A stretch of DNA of 64,000 bases from Ianthella basta (GCA_964019415.1 OZ025882.1:5136563-5200562), one strand, 5' to 3'; counted from the first letter of the stretch, positions 25,344 to 56,332 are shown. The notes: a model not told the origin generated them from the letters alone. A program made the numbers and translations.

Positions 25344-28300
25344 AAGCCTGTCTACTCTGCACACTTGCACTAATGTATCACTCAGTATCAGCAAAGCACT
25401 CGTCGCTGTCCTTGTCTGTACAGGGTACTGGCAGAAGCATTGAACATTACTGAACCTAGTGTGTCTTCTTTCACAGAAGACCCTAAGTTCTCAGACTTCC
25501 TCCGTCAGCAAATAAAGTTAGTAGTCACACATGCACACATATACACACACACGTATGTGCGTATGTTGTGCATGTGTGTAGTTGTAAGTGAGTGAATACA
25601 ATATATATGGAGTGCATGTTTCTCTATCTTTGTGTGCATTTGTGTCTATCATAATGTGTGCCCTGTGCTGCTGCAACCCTGTTACCCAGAGGTCCTGAGG
25701 CTTCCTACCTGCAGCAAGCTGAGGATACCATTCGTGGAATGATCCATGTGGCCAACAAGGTAACTACAGAGATCACCTTGTACCAGAGAGGTGTAGAGTG
25801 ATTCGATAGTATCACCCTTCATAGCACACATGGCATCAAACACAAGTGCACATAGTTTCGCTTAACTGCCCCAACCAAGCACTGGGATGTGAAGGAGCAA
25901 ATGGGCTGCCCATCAGCACTAGCAAATAGTTGACGATTACTATTGTATTTTTCACAGCAATTACAGTCAACCTAATGTCTGAAGGTGTGAAGTAGTGGCT
26001 GGTGCTACTGTCCCTAATCCCACCCGGGACGGTCTAGCTAGGCTAGACTTACATACACTGTAGTAGTGTGATTTCTAGTGTGTGATGTGTCTCGATGTGT
26101 CTGTACCTCCCCCTCCTCTCCTCTTTCATCCTTATCTGTCCCCTCTTCCTCTCCTCTCCCTCCCCTCCCCTCTCCTCTCCTCTCCCCCTCTGTCCCCTCT
26201 CCTCTCCCTCTTCCTCCCCTCTCCTCTCCCTCTTCCTCCCCTCTCCTCTCCCTCCCCTCTCCACTCCATTGCCCTCCCTCTCCTCTCCCTCCCCTCCCCT
26301 CTCCTCTCCCTCTCCCTCCCCTCTCCACTCCCTCTCCGTCCCTTCTCCTCTCCCTCTCCATTCCCTCTCCTCTCCCTCCCCTCTCCACTCCCTCCCCTCT
26401 CCACTCCCTCGCCCTCTCACTCCCCTCTCCTCTCCCTCTCCCTCCCCTCTCCACTCCCTCTCCGTCCCCTCTCCGCTCCCTCTTCGTTCCCTCTCCTCTC
26501 CCTCCCCTCTCCACTCCCTCTCCGTCCCCTCTCCTCTCCCTCCCCTCTCCACTCCCTCTCCCTCCCCTCTCCACTCCCTCGCCCTCTCACTCCTCTCCCT
26601 CCCCTCTCCTCTCCTCTCCTCTCCCTCCTCCCCTCTCCCTCCCTGTATATTTATAGAACTCTGTCCCTCAACAACATGCCTTCCCTCCTGCTGGGATGCA
26701 CAGGAGGAGAATCTTGCATGAGCTGGCGGAGGCATATGGCTGTGACTCGCAAGCATTTGATGAGGAACCCAGGAGAAATGTGGTTGTGTACACTACAAGG
26801 TGTGTGTGCAGCTCCTGTGTGTTTTGTGCAGTTGGGAGAGAAAAGAGGGAATGGGAATAGGGAGGGGAGGCTGGAGGAGGATGGGGAGGGGGGGAGGAAT
26901 GAGAGGGAGGGAGTAGAGAAAGGAAGTGAGGAGGGATTAAAGTTTAGGAGAAGGTATATAGACAAAGGTGGAGATAATCTTAGTAACTGTATGTATTTTG
27001 GAGGCTTTCCAGGTAGCTATACCCCAACAGCATAGTCAGTCTGCTTCAAGGCAAGCCCCAGTGCGAGTTGGCCACCCCCAGGCAGGGATCACTTAACTAA
27101 CCATGTTTGTGTATCATGCGGCCCCGCCCTCCTTATCCAATTGTTACACTAATTTGTTGCTATTCACATCACTGGAAATGTAATAGGTGCTAGTAGTGGT
27201 AGCAGTAGACTGCATTTGCACCTGCCCAAATGTAGCTTAGTACTGGTATTGCTATGGTAACAACTACTGTAACTACTGTGGAGCCGTCATGAGTCTGGAG
27301 TGCTCACGTTTCACTGCTAATTTTGTGGGACGATAACAGATCTGCAAATTGCACCTCATTAGTTCTCCTACAAAGCATGCCCACTGTGCAGCACATGTTA
27401 CATAGTGTGTTTTTGTTTAGTGAGTTAGAACTCTCTCCACCCTTGGGAAATTATGCTGGAGAGTGAAGCACTTGGAGGCTGCAGTGTTGCATGAGTGTGT
27501 AGGCGTAGTGTATCTAGTGCTCTTGGCTAGCTGTGCTCTTGGCTAGCTGTGTTATTGACTAAACAAAGGGGACACCTGCCCACCATAGAGCTCTGCATTT
27601 GAATCTCTCTCCATCCGTTTAGAAACAGTTTTAGTATAACAACAATAGACATCACTTCTTTTGTAGGTGAAATGACAACATGAATTTGGGAATATTTCTT
27701 TTCAGTCAGTCAGTTGGTCCTGAATACTCTATACCTTCTGGCTTCCTACACAGGCTCAAATGTGCTGTAGTGAATGGGGGGCATTGTTGAGTAATACATT
27801 CCCATGTATGTCCTCCCTTCTTCCTGTATAGACACTCATATGCGACAAGTATGACTGTGAAATTGTATGTGCAGCAGAAAGGTGCCACTGTGCAACCCAG
27901 GCCGGCCATGTTGCTTGACATAGCAACTAAGTAAGTGCAGACAGTGGAGTGCAGCTGTGCTGCCTGCAACCTTTGAATGACATGCAGTACATGAAATTAG
28001 GAGCTGCCACATGTAACACTGTGGGTAGCTTCGCTAGTTGGCTAGGTAACGGTTGGTTAGTTACCCAACATTCCAAACTCCTCACCATGGTGATTGTGCA
28101 ATACTTCTTATGCCATCCTGAGCAGAGCAGCATATATTAAAGTATGTGTCAAAGCAAGCTACTGGGGTGACACTTCTAGCCATTTCTATCCTTGCTGGTC
28201 TAGTCTCAGTGGTCTAGTCTCAGTGGTCTGGCCTCAGTGGTCTGGGCTCAGTGGTCTGGCCTCAGTGGTCTGGCCTCAGTGATCTGGGCTCAGTGGTCTG

Positions 28301-29008
28301 GCCTCAGTGGTCTGGCCTCAGTGGTCTGGCCTCAGTGGTCTGGCCTCAGTGGTCTGGGCTCAGTGGTCTGGCCTCAGTGGCCTGGGCTCGGTGGTCTGGG
28401 CTCAGTGGTCTGGTGTCAGTGGTCTGGGCTCGGTGGTCTATCCTCTGCAATGTCACCTGTAGAGCAGCTATCAATTGCCACAGTGAGCTCCAAGTTGGCA
28501 TAGTGAACTCCAAGTTGGCACAGTGTCCAAGTTGGCACAGTGAACTCCAAGTTGGCACAGTGAATCATTGTGTCTGCTGGTATAACATTGTGTGTCTGTG
28601 CATCAGTTGGGTTTACTGATACATGAGTGTTAACATGTTACAGGAGGCACAGTCCGGAGGTGAACTGCATGCTGCACAATGGGAGTCAATCACATGCCAC
28701 TTGATGCATCAAATTTGAAACCAATTGATCCTTAAGTTAGCAATGTTTGTGAACCCAATTATTTGAGTAAGTTCAATCCATTGTGTGCATTAATTATCAG
28801 TGCATCCATGCGTGCATAAAGGTGAATTATTGGTCTGCAAGTAACTGCTACCTTGGTCTATATATGCTTGCTCCCTTGGGTGGCAGAATGGGGGGGGGGA
28901 GGGGGGCACTGCTTGTTCTCCTCTTCCTTAATTGATTCCTGCACCTGCAGGTGTCCGCGGGAACCAGAGACAGCTACCAAAGTGGATTACTTCAGTGGGG
29001 ACTTTTAG
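14418..29008 (+). CDS. NFX1: NFX1-type zinc-finger protein (RING-like, NF-X1 fingers, R3H)
   Basis: Nineteen exons, phases consistent, 1057 residues (human NFX1 about 1120): 14418-15408, 15743-16025, 16166-16272, 16649-16787, 17481-17695, 19646-19743, 19817-19924, 20298-20406, 20479-20598, 21056-21135, 21420-21647, 21819-21910, 22145-22243, 22368-22409, 25424-25516, 25690-25759, 26657-26799, 27832-27930, 28951-29008. The N-terminal 285 residues are low-complexity and rich in Arg-Gly and Ser. A C4HC3 RING-like domain (YECVVCC...CPVCR) lies at about 286-350. A long array of Cys/His NF-X1 fingers follows to about 835, with [16 protein letters not shown] as a strong match to human. An R3H-like region ([15 protein letters not shown]) lies at about 958-1020, and the C-terminus ends [12 protein letters not shown]1 binds DNA X-boxes and interacts with mRNA-binding factors; the RING suggests ubiquitin-ligase activity. 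Intron 5 holds a 1.7-kb minisatellite. The exon 7 donor (GTGTGT) is weak and the exon 7-8 junction is the least certain. Confidence 0.93.
17180..17390. mobile_element. Short inverted-repeat element, copy 2 (MITE-like), NFX1 intron 4
   Basis: Its ends are ACAGTGAACCTGTCTAAGAC and the inverse GTCTTAGACAGGTTCCACTG. Near its right end the phrase AGAGAGGTGTCTGTCTTATAC is tandemly repeated, a local expansion not seen in copies 1 and 3. Confidence 0.7.
17881..19615. repeat. 20-bp minisatellite with palindromic core, NFX1 intron 5
   Basis: About 1.73 kb of head-to-tail copies (roughly 85) of GAGGTACCACCTCATGCAGT. Variants start GTGG or GCGG, use CGCC for CACC or have TGTAGT. Many units carry three extra bases (GTGGTGGTACC...), making a perfect 12-bp palindrome GGTGGTACCACC. 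The common unit has GAGGT and ACCTC as inverted arms. It fills nearly all of the intron between NFX1 exons 5 and 6 (17696-19645). The unit length is not a multiple of three, so open frames through it are not coding. Confidence 0.97.
19935..20026. repeat. (TG)n microsatellite in NFX1 intron 7
   Basis: About 88 bp of nearly pure TG on the sense strand, about 10 bp downstream of the proposed exon 7 donor (19925). The donor itself reads GTGTGT. Confidence 0.95.
21159..21224. repeat. (CA)n microsatellite in NFX1 intron 10
   Basis: About 65 bp of CA repeats beginning 24 bp after the donor of exon 10 (21135). The same 284-bp intron also holds the TG tract at 21366-21418. Confidence 0.95.
21366..21419. 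repeat. (TG)n tract running directly into the NFX1 exon 11 acceptor
   Basis: About 50 bp of TG end in TGTGTAG, and exon 11 starts at 21420. The dinucleotide run stands where the polypyrimidine tract should be. Confidence 0.9.
23827..25106. mobile_element. 1.3-kb element with long inverted arms
   Basis: The left end AACAAGGGTGTAAAAATG is repeated in inverse at the right end (about 25080-25106) with a 2-bp indel. Homology continues inwards: the left arm runs to about 24075 and the right arm begins at about 24930, both including a GGCAGATGTAGGGATGGTG-like phrase. The left arm has an internal duplication of a GGTCCATGCAA phrase. The roughly 850-bp centre has no coding capacity I can recognise. 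I saw no clear target-site duplication. Confidence 0.6.
25149..25343. repeat. Interrupted (TG)n microsatellite in NFX1 intron 14
   Basis: About 195 bp of TG runs broken by TGCG and TGCA blocks, lying 43 bp right of the inverted-arm element and about 80 bp before the exon 15 acceptor. Confidence 0.9.
26100..26645 (+). repeat. C/T-rich tract before NFX1 exon 17
   Basis: About 545 bp of nearly pure pyrimidine on the sense strand, made of CTCTCC, CTCCCC and CTCCACTCC blocks. It ends 11 bp before the acceptor at 26656. Open frames in it, Ser-Pro-Leu or Gly-Glu-Arg repeats, are artefacts. Confidence 0.95.
28190..28445. repeat. 14-bp minisatellite in NFX1 intron 18
   Basis: About 18 tandem copies of CTCAGTGGTCTGGC with a few variants (CTCGGTGG, GTGTCAGTGG). 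It is followed at about 28480-28565 by four copies of a roughly 20-bp unit, CAGTGAACTCCAAGTTGGCA. Confidence 0.92.
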
Positions 29009-29083
29009 AAATCAACTGAATGTACCATGACTTTTGAAATTGTATAAACACACAATCGACACTCGCGAGTTCGAAATAATAAT
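29009..29083 (+). promoter_or_regulatory. 75-bp NFX1-receptor junction with TATA box
   Basis: The gap between the NFX1 stop and the first receptor ATG contains TATAAA at 29043-29048. If used, transcription would start near 29073, almost on top of the ATG at 29084. This favours the next ATG at 29147 as the real start. The same 75 bp must also carry the NFX1 3' end. Confidence 0.4.
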
Positions 29084-40703
<11,620 letters not shown>

Positions 40704-42213
40704 AGCCAGAGGGAGTGCGTAACTCCAATCTGATAATTCAGCAATGTTAATGTGTGTGTTTTAACATAAATAATATGACAAGTAGTGTGCATGCCAATTA
40801 AATGTGCATTGAGATACAGCCAATTGTACTATGAATAGCAACATTTGAAATACTGCCACAGCCATTGTTGTATAACAATGATTACGCAGCACTTCCAGCT
40901 GCCATTTAATTTTGTATGCATGTACATAAGGAGTATTGGAACAATTTTAATGAAAATGAAATACTTAGCAAAAAGGTGCGCTATGTATGTATTAGGATAG
41001 CTGAATTCATGGGCACTCACACTCACAACCACGTACACATCAATCAGTCTACTACTACTCTGACTTGTATCAGAGATTGCAGCAATACTCTCTATGTTCA
41101 TGATCATGCATGAAAGAATTTCAACAGTCCAGGAACTACTATATATATAGGAGCTTAAATCGTTGGAACAGCAATAGATGTTATATATCAAACTGAAGAA
41201 GTAGAGAATAGTAGCTATAGGCAACTATGCCCTGTCCTCAATCTACATAATTACATAATATTTCATATGCTCAGGTGCTGTGGTATCAGTGCCTTGCATG
41301 GGACTTCATGTGTTTCTGAACTTTCACCCAAATAGCTACAATAGGAATTGACGGCAGCAATAGCCACTATTGCTCTGAAGTGAAGATATGTTTGTATTGC
41401 TGGCAAATACTGGGTGTTAGCGAATGCAGGCATGCACATGTACATGCATATAACTAGTGTTGGTCAGCGAGAAGAGTATCAACATGCTGTGATGTTCTCT
41501 GCAGCCTCAACATTTCGCTTTGGCTGCGTGACTCTGTCTTTGACTGCTCTCCTTCGACGGTTCCTTGTGTTTTGGCTCCACCAGGTGTCTTGTGGTAGAG
41601 GGCCTCAGTCATTGCACTTGATTTGTGCAGTCTTTTCCTCTGAGCACACAGCAAGGGGAAGGCAGAGGATAGCAAAGCATTACCGACTGATATTAATGCA
41701 CATTCTCACATAAGAGGAGGCTAACAAAGGGTATACTGTATATACACGCACACAAGGGGGATGAAATCGGGCACAAGCATTGTAAAAATTGATCAGTGAG
41801 GTCTCTATGATAACAGTCAGTACCTCCCTTCATGCTCGCTATGTACATATAACAGTATAAGAGAAGAAATCTGCCACCATGCGCATGCATTATGAATAGT
41901 CACTGCGCATCTTCTTCACCGAGAAATCAACCCACTAAGGACACTAGTGTCTTGAAGTGGTTACACCCTCACACATCTACCCCCTGCATGCTCACCCCCT
42001 TTGGTCGGATAGTGTCCTCTTCACCAACGGGGGCCATGCACAACTCATGAGCCTCCGCCTTGCTGCCATTGCGGTAACCGTACAAGTCACTCCTGGTGGT
42101 AGGACCCCTAAATTTTCTAAATGGTGTAAACAGGAGAAAATAGACAAATAGCTGGAACACTCAATCAAATCAGTATTACACTAGCTCTGATGGGGTGGCT
42201 GGGATGGTGTCTC
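40704..42213. other. Convergent intergenic region, receptor / ankyrin-SH3 gene
   Basis: The receptor (plus) and the ankyrin-SH3 gene (minus) end towards each other here, so it should hold both 3' UTRs. AATAAT occurs at 40769-40774, downstream of the receptor stop. I find no conserved coding segment, no RNA gene and no clear repeat family in it. Confidence 0.6.
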
Positions 42214-48430
<6,217 letters not shown>

Positions 48431-48535
48431 TATACATTCCCCGTACAAAATACCATACCCAGCTGAATACACGCCCCCTCAAGCCACGCCTCATTTTATC
48501 AACCCCCTGATACGTGTGATAGTCGGCTTTGGAGA
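48431..48535. promoter_or_regulatory. 105-bp bidirectional promoter, ankyrin-SH3 gene / GAS7
   Basis: Only 105 bp separate the two divergent ATGs, so the two 5' UTRs and the core promoter share this space. It contains CACGCCCC and CCACGCCTC, KLF/Sp1-like boxes, and TTTTATCA, but no TATA box. Confidence 0.6.
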
Positions 48536-49010
48536 ATGGCTGCGTTTGAGTTCGCTCGCTGCCTATATCCCTACACTGCAGAAGGAGAGGACCTTGGACT
48601 GCCCTTCAGCGAGGGAGCAGTGTTGCATTACCTGGAGGATCGAAAGGACGGATGGTCCCGCGGCGCCACAGGCACCCAAGAGGGGTGGTTTCCCACCAGC
48701 TACGTGGCCAAGGTTGCCCTACCGGTGAGAGCTTAGTGTGTGCGTGTGGGGAGGAGGAGCGGGGATGTTCCACACATAGCATACGCACTCGGTGGTGCAC
48801 ATAACGCCTTGCGTCAATGCGACTATCGGGATCAGATCGGATCAGCTTATACAGTTCTTCCGTCAGCTGCCCACCACGCGGCGGATATCAGTGGTGATCT
48901 CGCCGCGGTTCGACCGCGCAGATGCTATCTACGTGTCTACCCTAGCCACATGCCCACATTGTTGCGGCAATGAACTACACAGCATAACAGTAGACCTGTG
49001 ACGATCTGGA

Positions 49011-49051
<41 letters not shown>

Positions 49052-51321
49052 GTCTGACTCGTTTGTAGACACTCACAACACAATGCCAAGAATGGCAGGC
49101 ACAAGCAGTTATAACCCTTCTGTTGTGTACATGAGGTAGTGATGGTTATCTAAAAAGGCTAGAGTGTGTGTGTGCTCCTCTGGGTGCATAGTGATCTATC
49201 TGAATAGCTAGTCTGGTGAGTGCGTTTCTTTGGCTGCATCATTGGGCTGGCATTCCCAGCAATGTGTACTTTTGTATGGCTACAGGTTGGCTAATGCTGT
49301 TAGATCACTGTGCCTGCATGGCTGCTTTCTATGGGAGGTAGCTTTACATGAAAGGACTGATATTAATGAAGCCAAAAGATGGAAGTGGCAATCCTTGATC
49401 ATTAAGTGTCCGAAGTTAGGTGGAGATGCAGTGCTTGCTAATAGCTCCTTACATGGTGCTACACGATGGTGTGCAGCTGTGTGTGGTGAATGGGGGATGG
49501 CTAGAAGAAGCTGTTTGAAAAGGAGAGCAATGGATCAAGTATATACGCCTAAGTAGGCTTGTGCTGCCATGTACGTATTAGTCTAAAAGATGTATGGATG
49601 AATGTGTAGTACGTACAATTGTATCTTTGTATGTATATGTAACACGTGTAACTCTACATTATGTTGTAAGTAGGTGTGTGGTCAAGGGCAGATGTGCCAT
49701 GTACCAGGTGGTGCATTGTGCCACACAGGGAAACTGCTCCCTCCCTGTGTTACAGTTTATGCTGTCGTGGTGGCACAAGTAGCACTTTGCGGTGCCCTCA
49801 TCACACAGTGCCAAATGAGCGCTGTGCATAAATGAAACAAATGGCTTTTAGCTTACTATAACATTGCGTTGAAAAATAACACAGACTACATTAGGTATGT
49901 CCATATTAATGTACTTGTGGTTAGCTGTGGTTGTTCCACATATATGGCTGATGTGTGGTAAGGAAGAATATGACCATATATGGGCGTGTATGTGTGCGGT
50001 GTTATTTTATGTTTTATAGCACAACCTTGCCAACCTTGTTCAGTACTTATTCATGCCCTGTTGAGGCCGTGTAGATGTATTACTTATACACCTTCTATAG
50101 AGCCACTGTGTGTAATAGTTAAATGCTGAGTAAAAATGCCTATGGTATTTTGAGCATGAAGCTCAAGGGTGTCAAGTGCCTGAGTGCTGAGTGGTCTAAA
50201 TTCCACAAAATACCACTTGGTCGGCGTATAAGCGTCACTGTGTTATACGTAGATCCAAAGCACTTCTCTCCATCACTAAGCAGACGCAGAGAGGGGATGT
50301 ATTACGCATCCCCTCTCGTAGAGTCACTGCAAATGTATTACTCATCCAACCCTTATATGGAGGCCCTGTATGTGTAGTTTAGTGGTACAACCATTTCACC
50401 TTGTCACGGACATGTCACCTAGAGGCATGAAGTGTAGTGTGCCACTGTGTGTGATGCTTTGCTTCACTCCACAGCCGTCAGTGGACCCACTGAGGCTAGC
50501 AGCAGTGGTGCGATCAACAGAGTGGAAAGTGTTTGCCACCACAGACAGCAAGCTGTACTTTGTCAGTAAAAAGTCACAAGGTATGTAAGTGTGCATTGTG
50601 TTTGGGTGTCTATGTTGTCAAATATTACAGTTAATATATGTATACCATTCCACAAGTGTGGCAAGTGAGTGCACTTCATTCTGGTAATGTTGTGTGACAG
50701 TGAAATACTCCAACATTACATAAGGGAGACAAGAGTGTCCACTGGGGTGCAAAGTATAGAGAAACATTCAGATAATATTCAAGGACTCCAGTGAGGGCAA
50801 CCAGACTATGATAACCAACCCCTTTTCTCACTTAGTAATGAAATGACCCAATAAGTGACTCTATGAATATGATTAGTGATGATGCTCTGTATACCTTTGC
50901 ACATGCATACCCTGGAGTAAGGAGACTCTCCAAGTAGGAATTAATGGTATTCTTTCTGTTTCCTTATATGCTCATGGGTATTCTTTCACTCTGTCCCTCC
51001 CTGTTGTTTCACTACTGTAGAGACAACATGGAGCATGCCATCCATCCCTGTGCCTCAGAGCTTGAGGCAAGCAAAGCCAGTAGTGCCCATTAAAGTACCA
51101 GAGGCAGCAGAAAACGGAACTGGTCATTCACCTCCACTAGGTGAGCATCTCTGTGACAGACACATGCACACACATGTGCATGTGTCTGATCTTTACATTA
51201 CTGTAGGCACTTGTTGGTTGCCCCATACTCCAGCCCCTAGCGTACACTGTCATACAGTAGTGCAGTAATTGTGGTCTGTCTACACAAACATGGAAAGTGA
51301 CTTTGTGCAAGAGATTGTCTG

Positions 51322-51362
<41 letters not shown>

Positions 51363-51899
51363 GTTGTTCTTTACTGATCCCTGCTTCCCACTTCTTGCTC
51401 TTTGTTCTCTTCCCAAACAGTGGAAGAAGCACCACCAAAAAGAGAGGCACACCAGAGGGCTTCACAGAAGAGCAGTGGTGGTGGTTCAGAGGTGGGAGAA
51501 TTACTGTTTTTGTATTGCTTAGACTAATGTGTGTCATCTACTGGTATGCTGTGCGTGTATGTCTGTACATCGTGTGTGCTGTCAGGAATAGCAATCAGTA
51601 ATCTTCAGTGTTGTCTCCAGGACTTTAGGTACAAAACCATACAATGTCGTGTGTTTAATTATCTGGTGTTGTTTACTAACAGTAGAAACCATACTTCATG
51701 CCCAGGTGTGTGTACTTGTACTGTATATATGTGTGTGTCCTTTGTGTATGTACAGTACAGTACGTATGTATTGTGTATGTATGTGTAAATGCACGTACTT
51801 GTGTGTGTACGTATGCATATTTGTGTGTGTAATTTTTGTGTATGTGTGTGGATGTATGTAAGTGGTAACTGCATGCATGTGTATGTGATGCACATGCAT

Positions 51900-51980
<81 letters not shown>

Positions 51981-52045
51981 CACACACACACATGCACACA
52001 CACACACGCACACGCACACACACACACGCACACACACACACACAT

Positions 52046-52114
<69 letters not shown>

Positions 52115-55100
52115 CACATGCACATGCATGCATACATCTGTTGTGGCAGTAGACCTGAACATATGTACATGCCTCATGGGCCCTCCCCTGCACCTCTCAT
52201 GTAACCTGTTATTACTCCTACTAATTGTCATGTCTGCCCTGAATTGGGCAGTGACCCTTACTTGTGTGTATAAGGGAGGCATGCATGGCATGGACACTAA
52301 TTTGCAGAAGTAACAAGGTTCATTTACAGTTACTGTGGGAATTGGTACCACATTTGTTTGTGTTTAAATTCTCTCCATGATTTGTTGTCACATTTGTCCT
52401 TCCCGCTTCCTCTTATACATGCTTCCAGGGTAAGCCAAAGCGCCCACAGCAGATTGTGATGGGAGGGGTCACCTTCCCTGAGACTGCTGAAGGACAGAAA
52501 CCACTCCATCCTGGGGAGGCACACTACTGTGACTACTTCTGGGTGAGGAGGGCTGTGTGTGTTCACACAGTACTCTCAGCACATTGCTACAACACACAGC
52601 ACCACTGCACACCACACAACAGCACCACTGCACACCACAACAGCACCACTGCACACCACACAACAGCACCACTGCACACCACACAACAGCACCACTGCAC
52701 ACCACACAACAGCACCACTGCACACCACAACAGCACCACTGCACTACACAACAGCACCACTGCACACCACACAACAGCACCACTGCACACCACACAACAG
52801 CACCACTGCACAACAGCACAACAGCACCACTGCACACCACACAACAGCACCACTGCACACCACACAACAGCACCACTGCACAACAGCACAACAGCACCAC
52901 TGCACACCACACAACAGCACCACTGCACACCACACAACAGCACCACTGCACACCACACAACAGCACCACTGCACACCACACAACAGCACCACTGCACACC
53001 ACACAACAGCACCACTGCACAACAGCACAACAGCACCACTGCACACCACACAACAGCACCACTGCACACCACACAACAGCACCACTGCACACCACACAAC
53101 AGCACCACTGCACAACAGCACAACAGCACCACTGCACACCACACAACAGCACCACTGCACACCACACAACAGCACCACTGCACACCACACAACAGCACCA
53201 CTGCACACCACACAACAGCACCACTGCACACCACACAACAGCACCACTGCACACCACACAACAGCACCACTGCACACCACACAACAGCACCACTGCACAC
53301 CACACAACAGCACCACTGCACACCACACAACAGCACCACTGCACACCACACAACAGCACCACTGCACACCACACAACAGCACCACTGCACACCACACAAC
53401 AGCACCACTGCACACCACAACTAGTAGGCAAAGGGTTCATGTGAGTGGAGATAGATAAAGACATTCCCAGTTATACCAAGCTGCCTAATTTATTTTACTA
53501 ATCGGTTCTAATGATTCTGTAATTGCATTCCATTTATAAGTTTGCTATATTTCGTAATATTACACTCTGCATCTTGACCTGAAGTCTTTAAGTAGTGTGG
53601 TGTTGTCTCCTTACTGAGTATAGCTGTCACAGTACATGCTACATGTGCTTACTGTAGGGTGATTGTGAAATTGGTACTGGATTTGATGTAACAATTCAGA
53701 AGAACTTGACCGGGAAGAATGCAATCAAAGAAATGGCAGAATTCACGAAAGAAAGGTGTGTATCTATACTACATCTTTGACTGCTAGCTAGAGCCATTTA
53801 GCTGTTACAGGTAGACATCTGCAGGAGAAGTTCAAATACAGCACTGTACAGATCTCCTGAGTTGAGTGCCAGTGTGTGTAGTGCTGTTCTGTGAGGGATG
53901 CAGACTGGGGGTATGTTGGGAGGGGAGGTGTGCTTGAGGGTCTTCCACTTTGCACACAGAGCTGCCGTTGAAGAACAGTATGCAAGAGGTCTTCAGAAGT
54001 TGTCCAAGTCTGTCCTCGGGAGTCAAGAAGAAGGGTAGGTATGATCAACAGTACTGACAAGAGTGGTTTGTGTGTACACATAGCTCCTACACACATGTAT
54101 ATGAACTTCATAGAGCCTCACAGACATGCCTCGCTTGTGTGAAGGCATATTCACTCAATCGTGATATTGTCTCCACACAGCTCCCTTGGGAGAGCATGGC
54201 ATTCAATAAAGGGTGAGCTGGCCGAACGCTCAAAGACCCACGCCACATTTGCAGCTAATGTGAGTACCCACTTCAATCATAGGCACATGCAAAGTGGAGT
54301 GTGCAGTGTACCATAACAACAACAACAGCAACAACAACAACACCAAAGATGCAAAGATGCACCAACAGCATGCAGTGACCACGCAGTATCCACCACTATG
54401 TGGATCACTGTAATAGCTCAGTCTCTCATCTGGCCATCGTTACCATCTCCTTCCCTCCACTCCTCTCCCCTCCCGTCTCTCTCGCTTCCCTCCCTTCCCC
54501 TCCCCTCCCTTCCCCTCCCCTCCCCTCCCCTTCCCTCCCCTCCCCTCCCCTTCACTCCCTTCCCATTCCCTCCTCTCTGTTCTCCTCCCCTTCCCTCCCC
54601 TCCCCTTCACTCCCTTCCCATTCCCTCCTCTCTGTTCCCCTCTCCTCCCCTCCACTCCCCTCCCCTCCCCTCCCCTCCCCTCTCTTCACTGTACATAGCT
54701 CCTGCAGGATGTGGAGAAGCCTATGTTGGAGTATAAGGATTTGCTGAAGCAAGCTGGAAGAGAGGTAGGTGGGGCAGGGTCGGTGTGGCACACCACATCC
54801 AGTACTGCCTTCAAGAAGCACAAATACATGTGTGTGCACGCGCGCACACGCGTGTGTGTGTGTGTGTTGCAAGGCTAAAGACTGCATTAATCTTCTCTGA
54901 CTGTTCCATTTCTTTACCATTCCTTCTATTTTTGTGCACTTCTCTTTTCTTGTCTTCTTTCATCCCCACCTACCCTCTCCTCCCCCTACCTTCCACTCTC
55001 CATGCCTCCCCATACCCTTCCATCTCTTCCCCACTCCACCCCTCCCTTCCCCTCCCTTCCCTCTCTCCCTGCATGCAGCACCTATCAATCTTGGAACAGA

Positions 55101-55914
55101 AACGGAGACAGCTTCGAGAAATGGATGCTGCAATGGAACGGGTATGCCACTTGCATCCAATGGACTGCATTTGATGCTCCTTAGATATGCAAGCCAATAC
55201 ACACACACACACCAACTGGTCTGCATACAACTACTGTTCCTGTTGAATACCCTGCTGTGTTCCCCTCTCCCACTTGCTCCCTTTTTAGGCAAAGCTTAAC
55301 CCTAATCCTCCACCGTTAGCCGGTGGTAGGCGGTCAACAAAGACAGTGAGTTGGACCTGTGAAGCACACATGATATGCCACTACTCTACCACTGCATTCA
55401 CTTAACAGCTACTTACGTATGTATTGTACTGGTGTTGGTGTTGGTGTACCAAGCAATGATACTGCACTGTTGCTGAGCTGAACTTGTGGTGCTGCCATGT
55501 ACAGACTAACCTAAGAAATGACACTAAGTGCACATTGCCCCCACTCCTTTCATCACCGCCTACCCTCCCGTTGTCCCTCATCCCTCCCTTCCCTCTCTTT
55601 CCTTCTGTTCATGCAGATTTCTAGTGACGATCTCAAGAACCTGGACAGGAAATCTGCAAGGAAGCTGTGTATGTGTGACAGTTGCCTATCATATGTGCAT
55701 GCTTACTTCTAGTGACTGCATATAGTGATACATTATTGAGTTGTGTGTACTGTGATGTACATGTTCATACATACATATGTTGCAGAAGTGCACTGTGATG
55801 TACATAAACTGTATGTGGGCTTTCTTTCAGTTGATGGTGAAGACGTAGGACGAATCCTGCTACTCTACAATGAGACACAGCAAGCGTGGATGGAGAACAT
55901 GATAATGGCTCTTC

Positions 55915-55994
<80 letters not shown>

Positions 55995-56332
55995 ATGAAC
56001 ATAATTCTGACAGCAGACAGTCCCTGCTCATACATTCTTTCTTCTTTTTTCTTTGTGCCACTTCAGGAGATGGAGCAGCAAGAAGAGGGGCGCTTAGACT
56101 TCTTGAAGAAGCTGTACCAGAAGTACATTGGGCTCAACATCCAAGTGAATGAAGACATAGCCTTGGTAAGTCAGTGCTAACCCAGTAGTTACGTACGTAT
56201 TGGTGTGGCCTAGACAACACTGAGTGGTGTGCTGGGTCGTCACATACAGAGCAGTTTCAGACTAACCTACGTATATGATCTTGCTCATCCCATTAATATG
56301 GTAATATACAAACACCCCCCCCCCCCACACAC

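Larger units (their letters stand above)
22410..25423. other. NFX1 intron 14 (3 kb), holds an inverted-arm element; no exon
   Basis: This is the largest NFX1 intron. At 22600-23420 the sequence is richer in G, C and CpG than its surroundings and contains an 83-codon open frame at 23134-23385 without a recognisable domain; it may be a worn transposon piece. The right half is the element at 23827-25106 and an interrupted (TG)n stretch at 25149-25343. Confidence 0.6.

Noticed and set aside
26038-27035. Large frames on both strands in the C/T-rich block
   Set aside because: They consist of Ser-Pro-Leu or Arg-Gly-Glu repeats from low-complexity DNA and overlap the NFX1 intron and exon 17.
52456-53464. 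Frames of about 300 residues on both strands in the 23-bp minisatellite
   Set aside because: All plus-strand frames stay open only because the unit lacks stop triplets. The proteins are simple repeats without any domain, and the region is a GAS7 intron.
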